Source: Closterium sp. Naga37s-1
Taxonomy: Eukaryota > Streptophyta > Zygnematophyceae > Desmidiales > Closteriaceae
Length of the DNA stretch: 64,000 bases
Assembly (NCBI GenBank): GCA_947471745.1
Contig: CANJKZ010000084.1
Location: forward strand, 1,286,501 to 1,350,500
Direction of reading: 5' to 3'
Shown here: positions 59,650-64,000 of the stretch, in pieces
Layout of the letters: the number at the start of each line of letters is the position of its first letter
Position numbering within the stretch: position 1 is the first letter of the stretch
Notes under the pieces: generated by a model
Database searches by the model: none
Seen by the model: the letters and a program-made list of their open reading frames with translations, nothing else
What the model was told of the DNA's origin: nothing
Position numbers and translations under genes: made by a program

Positions 59650-60071
59650 GGGGTTCGATACAGTGACGACTCGGGTAACTGCTCAGTATCGAGTCAGTTA
59701 TGTGTCCTTGCTGCCGCACTGCATTTTTCGTCAGGTCAAAGGTCAGCGACCTTTGACCTTCGCGTAACCTCCAGCAGTTTCTTTGTTGACTCGCGTGTTG
59801 CTTTGCTTGTAGTCTGCTTCGTTTTGTGTCGATGCTTCGATCACTTCAGAAGCGTTTAAGTTCTATGATAATTTTTGAAAGTGTAATGAAATGTAACACT
59901 TTCTAAATTTTTGTATTGTGAAAAGGGGTACGTGGCCAACACAGCAAAGGTAGCGCCGAAGCGCTACTCACCCTCTTTTGCCTACAAAAGAGGGACGTGG
60001 GGACATTCGTCCCCACCCACGTTTTCATTTCCGAAATTGTAGTTCTAATTTCGTTCTCATCCACACTGGCG
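59650..60071. other. Hairpin-dense stretch between copia F and H, no gene seen
   Basis: Six short inverted repeats lie in about 320 bp: AGGTCAAAGGTC with its exact inverse (59733-59744/59748-59759); GAAAGTGT (59877-59884/59896-59903); GTAGCGC with loop CGAA (59950-59956/59961-59967); CCCTCTTTTG with loop CCTA (59971-59980/59985-59994); GTGGGGAC with loop ATTC (59997-60004/60009-60016); CGAAATT (60032-60038/60047-60053). All arms match perfectly. No open frame or family match was recognised. Confidence 0.6.
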
Positions 60072-60264
60072 TGTCAAACTTATATCTGCTATAGTCTGTT
60101 TAGGCTGTAATGGGGTAGTTCTTAGAGGGTACAACACTTTTCTGTTCTCTACTTGTACCCATCTCGTTTCTAGTTCATTCATTCCTCAATTCTCTCACAT
60201 GGTATAGAGCTAGTTCGATTTTTTTTCCTAAGGGCCCACCACTGAAATTTTTTTTTTCCTTACC

Positions 60265-60475
60265 TGCCCGACGCGCGCGTCGCGCCTGCCCTTCGAGGCC
60301 CCTTCGCGGCCCGTAGCGGCCCCTTCACAGCCCGTAGAGGCCCCTTTCGCGGCCCGTAGCGGCCCCTTTGCGGCCCGTAGTGGCCCCCTTTGCGGCCCGT
60401 AGCGCCCCCCCCCTTCGCGGCCCGTCGCGGCCCCTTCACGGCCAGTCGCGGCCCCTTCACGGCCCCTTTACAGAC
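60265..60475 (+). repeat. Copia-H leader repeats
   Basis: Degenerate units of the form CGGCCCGTAGCGGCCCCTTC lie between the primer site and the reverse transcriptase fragment, the same architecture as in the other elements. Confidence 0.85.
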
Positions 60476-61935
60476 CATGGACGCAAAGATGGCTTCCTGG
60501 AAGTCCACAGGCACCTACGTCGACGAGGTTCTTTTACTTGGGGCAAACATAGTCGATGGCATGTGGATTTTCAGGGTGAAGCGGCCGCCGGGTTCTCCGC
60601 CTGCCTTCAAGGCGCGTTACGTTGCACGAGCCTTCAGTTAGCGTGAGGGGGTCGACTTCTTCCATACCTTCTCTCCCACCCCAAAGATGACCACTCTTCG
60701 GGTGCTATTGCACGTTGCAGCACAGCGCGACTATGAGCTACACTCCCTCGACTTCTTGACAGCCTTCCAGCAGGGCAGCCTTCACGAGGCTATCTGGTTG
60801 CGCCGCCCTCGTGGCTTCACTGAGTCGTTTTCTGAGCGTACCCAGTGGAGTCTTCGGCGACCAGTCTACGACCTGCATCATGCGCCCCACAAGTGGCACG
60901 ACACACTGAGGACTACACTTGCGGCTCTTGGCTTCGCTCCCTCAACTGCTGACTCTTCGCTGTTTCTGCACACAGACACTTCTCTGCCACCGTTCTACGT
61001 TCTTGTGTACGTTGACGACTTGGTTTTTGCTACTGCTGACACTGAAGCTCTGGCCTTAGTGAAGGCGGAGCTGCAGGAGAGACACACCTGCACTGCCAAG
61101 TGGGTCCGTACCCAGAGCTTGTAGGTTGCCTCATGTACCTGATGACGTGCACACAACCTGATCTCGTGTACCCTCTCAGCCTCCTGGCTCGCTACGTGGC
61201 TCCCGCTAGAGACCGAAAGGTGCACTGGGATGCTACGAAGAGTTTACTGCGCTACTTGTGCAGTACGTCGGGCATGGGGCTTGTGCTTGGATGACAAGGT
61301 TCAGTTGTTCTCACCGGTCACTCGAACTCTTCTTGGGCTAACGACCAGACGACTCACAGGTCGACACACGGGTACAGCTTCAGCCTCGGCGCTGGTTCTG
61401 TCTCGTGGAGGTCCACTTGCTCGTCTTCTGTACTTAGTTCCAACTGTGAGGCCAAGATCTACGCTGGGGCTATGGCTGCATAGGAGCTCCGCTGGCTGAC
61501 CTACCTTCTGACCGACTTGGGTGAACGGCCTCGTTCTCCTCCACTTCTGTGCGTCGACAACAAGACCATGATTGCCTTGTGTCAAGACCAGAGACTGGAG
61601 CACAGGACGAAGCACATTGCTCTCCGTTACTTCCTCACATGAGAGTTGCAGCAGCGTGGTCAGCTTCGTCTTGCTTACGTGGCCACACAGGCCAACACTG
61701 CTGATGTCTTTGTTAAGATATGAGAATGAATGACTAGCAAATGAACAAACAAGCAAGATATAAGTCAGCCCTAAGCCTAAACCTAGAACAGAGTAAATGC
61801 ACCTAGACTAGAACAATACAAACCATATCATTATAGTTTGACAGTCTTCACCAAGGCCCTTGGGTCTAGTGATCATCAGCGTTTCTGCACTGCTCTTGGG
61901 CTTCTGCCCACTCTGCCTCACCTGCTTGTCTCTTG
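60476..61935 (+). pseudogene. Copia-H reverse transcriptase and RNase H
   Basis: The frame starts at ATG 60478 (MDAKMASWKSTGTYVDEV), which is an internal Met of pol. Then KARYVARAFS*REGVDFFHT, LVYVDDLVFA (catalytic YVDD), a deletion of the LGLQI region at about 61097, GPYPELVGCLMYLM, frame breaks, MAA*ELRW, LCVDNKTMIALC, FLT*ELQQRG and ANTADVF. The 133-bp solo LTR interrupts there; TKALGSSDHQRF and HLLVS with TGA (61933-61935) follow it. Stops at the Gln codons are CAG-to-TAG and one is CGA-to-TGA. Not functional. Confidence 0.88.
61711..61843 (-). repeat. Solo LTR inserted in Copia-H RNase H
   Basis: The 133-bp LTR runs from TGTTAAGATATG to GTTTGACA and is flanked by the target duplication GTCTT (61706-61710 and 61844-61848). 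Removing it plus one GTCTT restores the ADVFTKAL reading. The sense orientation (minus) is suggested by similarity of its right end to TGTCAAAC-type LTR starts. Confidence 0.88.
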
Positions 61936-62059
61936 AGCTTGCCTTGCACTTGTTTTCCTCTTATATATATGATTATACCTGCATGTTTGCACTTGCTAGG
62001 TTGTGATCAGTGTAGTGCTCTTGCTATTATAAACTTTGCATGTTAACTGGCCTTATGGC

Positions 62060-62289
62060 TGTCATAATATATTTATTTATAACTGCATGTAGTTCTAGCT
62101 GTAGTGCAATTCTATTGCTGTCATGTTATGTGGTGCACCCTTTGGCTTGCTATAACTTGTAACTCTTCTCATAGTGAATACACATTCTCGTTCCTCCTTT
62201 CGTCAACACCCTCGACCTTCCCCTCGCTTCTCTCATCCTAGCTGAACCCTAGGCTACTAAGCCTACTAAGTTAAGCACCTATTTTAACA
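62060..62289 (+). repeat. Solo LTR inserted in Copia-H 3' untranslated region
   Basis: The 230-bp LTR runs from TGTCATAATATATTTATT to ATTTTAACA, with flanks ATGGC (62055-62059) and GTGGC (62290-62294), matching at 4 of 5 positions. It is the inverse relative of the LTR at 62804-63003. Confidence 0.7.
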
Positions 62290-62557
62290 GTGGCCGCTTG
62301 CTTGTGCTCGGAATGCGTGGTGATCTTGAGATCCACCCTGAGCTTTGCTTTGCTTTGCTTTGCTTCTTCTCTTGACTGGTCTTGTGACCCTTGCTTGCTC
62401 TGGCTATCCCCCACTTCGCCTATGGGGGTGTGTCAAAACATATATGTTTAGTTATATCTAGGCTGTATTGGGGCTAGCTTTAGGGGTACAGAAACCATCT
62501 CGACATTCTCCTTGTATCCCCCTCCTTTGACCTAATGCACCATTCCTAGTTCTAACA

Positions 62558-62596
62558 ATGCGCTTATAATAAGTACAGGTTTCACAAGGGGTGTGC
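62558..62596 (+). other. Pogo-like terminus fragment
   Basis: Begins ATGCGCTTATAATAAG, as at 9264-9279, followed by a similar C/A then GGGGTG pattern, and is cut by the TRIM LTR at 62597. Confidence 0.35.
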
Positions 62597-62803
62597 TGTC
62601 AGAATCCCAACCACTAGACCATTGGGATAAAAGTGCTTGTTAAGTAGCGGGTCAGTGCGCCCATAATCCCCCAGGACAACGAGCATGTAACCCTTCCCTA
62701 GGATCAATCGGGGATCACCAATGGACCTCTGACACCCCCCCGCACTGGGATGCCCGAAGTGCACACACTGGTATTCGAACCTGAGACCTTCGCTCTGATA
62801 CGA
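62597..62803 (-). mobile_element. Second TRIM-like element: one LTR plus internal region
   Basis: LTR 62597-62734 (138 bp) and 69-bp internal region 62735-62803, closely matching the TRIM at 28274-28487. The primer site reads TCGTATCAGAGC (one change), the B-box GGTTCGAATAC (one change). On the sense strand its upstream neighbour is not its own LTR but the unrelated LTR 62804-63003. Confidence 0.75.
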
Positions 62804-63003
62804 TGTTAATATAAGCTTAGTAGTGCCTAGGGTTTGGGTGCTAGGCAAATATCGAGAGTAGAAAGGAGGAGGCTTTGACTAAAGGGCCAAAGGCCCAAGT
62901 TATACAAGAGATAAGCAAGGAGGGGGTGCACCACAAGCAGGACATCAATATAACTACATTACATCTAGAACTACATGCAGTTATACATAAATATATTCTG
63001 ACA
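62804..63003 (-). repeat. LTR joined to the second TRIM
   Basis: 200 bp from TGTTAATATAAGC to ATATTCTGACA, homologous in inverse orientation to the solo LTR 62060-62289. To its right is CACCCCCTAACTGCATGC, resembling the complement of a polypurine tract and 3' untranslated region. It may therefore have been the 3' LTR of a minus-strand copia as well as abutting a primer site on its left. Confidence 0.6.
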
Positions 63004-64000
63004 CACCCCCTAACTGCATGCAGGAATAACCACGCGGCGAGCCACGCGGCGAGCCCCTCTTACGAACCCCCTTTTTACAAAGGGGGGGGGGGGGAGGGGG
63101 GGGGGGGGGGGGGATTAGAGAGGGAGGAGAGGAGGTGGGGGGGAGCCTAGCGCGGCGAGCCCCTCTTACTAACCCCCTAATTCCACGCCCCCTTTCAGCC
63201 ACCCCCCTCAACCTCACCCCCCTTGTCAACCGCCCCCTGGAACCTCACGCCTTCCCCCCACCCTTCCTCCAAAGCCTTCCCCACCCACGGTGGTCCCTGC
63301 TCAAGCCTTCACACGGAGGCCAGAAACCGCCACCCCCTCACCCTCCCCCCCACAGCGGCACGTGCGGCAGTGAGAGAGAGAGGAGGAGCGGCGGCAGCTG
63401 GGTGCTCACACCCACCACCCCAAACCCACCCCCACCCCCCCCCCACTGTTGCACTTGCAGCAGGGAGAGAGAGGGGAAGGCGAGCGGAAGCGGCAGTAGC
63501 TCCTCCCGTCACTCCCACCACTCCACCCTCTCCACCCTCCCCCCCCACAGCAGCAGGTGCGGCCGTGAAAGAGAGAAGAGGAGGGTGGTGCTGTTGGTGC
63601 CACCTCCCCCTTACACCCCCTCCCCCTCCCCCCAAACTGCTGCACACGCAGTAGGGAGAGGGAATAGAAGGGAGGGGGGGGCGAGGTGTGCGATCTGGTG
63701 GGGTGGGTGCGGGCGGGCAGGGCGCACTAGGCGCCGGGCAGAGGCCCACAAGGCGCCGGGCAGAAACCGCCGCTGCAGTAGGAGCAGCAGGGGGGGGAAG
63801 GAGAGGCGGAGGGGGGGGAGCTGCTGGCTTGGTGACGAAGCAGAGCAGCGGGGCGCTGGAGGTGCAACCACCCCCCACCGCCACTCCTGTGTCCTCCCAA
63901 CACCCTTCCCCCCCCCCCCCCCCCCCCAAACTGCTGCACGCAAAGCAGGAGAGGGAGGAGGAAGCGGGCAGCGAGGACGACGGGAAGCAGGGCAGCAGGG
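63004..64000. repeat. PolyG/polyC low-complexity region with degenerate repeat modules
   Basis: A G-run of more than 30 bases (63082-63113, one A) lies between two copies of CGGCGAGCCCCTCTTAC. From 63350 on, a module with a C-run, then CTGCTGCACNNGCAG-like core and then GAGAGAGGGAG-like purines recurs near 63350, 63445, 63550, 63636, 63772 and 63928. Open frames on both strands reflect composition; no gene is supported. Confidence 0.6.

Larger units (their letters stand above)
60072..62557 (+). mobile_element. Copia-H, internally deleted element with nested solo LTRs
   Basis: 5' LTR 60072-60199 (TGTCAAAC to TCTCACA), primer site TGGTATAGAGC at 60200-60210, T-runs, GGGCCC at 60232-60237, a short GC-rich leader (60265-60475) and then directly reverse transcriptase: gag, protease and integrase are missing. 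RNase H, 3' untranslated region, purine tract ATGGGGGTG and a 3' LTR at 62431-62557 follow. The two LTRs are clearly different sequences and the flanks do not match, so the element is probably a recombinant. Solo LTRs are inserted at 61711-61843 and 62060-62289. Confidence 0.8.

Noticed and set aside
11858..61500. Reassignment of UAG to glutamine, as in some green algae
   Set aside because: TAG also ends frames where stops are expected (hAT at 10343, pogo at 9118-9120, copia D at the LTR border, C3 after SHLVS), and TAA and TGA breaks also occur. Methylcytosine decay explains the pattern better, though it is not excluded.
63223..63943. Pro- or Gly-rich open frames at the right end
   Set aside because: Homopolymer and GA/CT-rich composition keeps several frames open on both strands; no motif.

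Overview
The window reads as nuclear DNA of a eukaryote of the green plant lineage. The basis is spliceosomal GT-AG introns, many Ty1/copia LTR retrotransposons with plant-type initiator-tRNA primer sites, and two exons resembling a plant plastid GTPase of the NOG1/PDE318 type. A streptophyte alga (for example a Closterium-like zygnematophyte) would fit the GC-rich copia families, but that is a guess from general knowledge. I see no intact host gene. Almost everything is transposon, nested transposon or transposon-derived repeat.

Layout. 1-9963 is single copy: a pogo-type DNA transposase gene (exons 669-825 and 7839-9120) split by a 7.0 kb copia element (Copia-A, 826-7833) with identical 125-bp LTRs and a GTCGC target duplication. 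9964-55434 is a direct tandem duplication of about 22.73 kb (unit 1 9964-32696, unit 2 32697-55434) that by eye differs at only about 25 positions. Each unit holds, in order: a complete hAT transposon with an 8-bp target duplication; a solo LTR; the first two exons of a NOG1-like GTPase gene, cut off by a copia fragment; several broken copia pieces (C1, C2, C3, D); a truncated copia (E); a miniature LTR element (TRIM) with a tRNA-like promoter; the 5' end of another LTR element (G); and copia F. F is cut at the unit 1/unit 2 junction but complete at the end of unit 2 (51929-59649). 59650-60071 is a hairpin-dense stretch. 60072-62557 is a deleted copia (H) carrying two nested solo LTRs. 62558-63003 holds a pogo-like end fragment, a second TRIM and another LTR. 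63004-64000 is polyG/polyC low-complexity repeat.

The copia elements share a distinctive design: very short LTRs (122-134 bp), a primer site for initiator tRNA, a GGGCCCAC motif 22-43 nt after the start of that site, a long family-specific GC-rich tandem-repeat leader before gag, a nucleocapsid motif CX13CX3-4HX4C instead of the usual CX2CX4HX4C, and a long Gly/Pro/Ala/Glu repeat linker between integrase and reverse transcriptase. Nearly all coding regions are disrupted, most often by CAG-to-TAG changes, so the region looks like a silenced, decaying transposon cluster that was recently duplicated (or mis-assembled) as a block.
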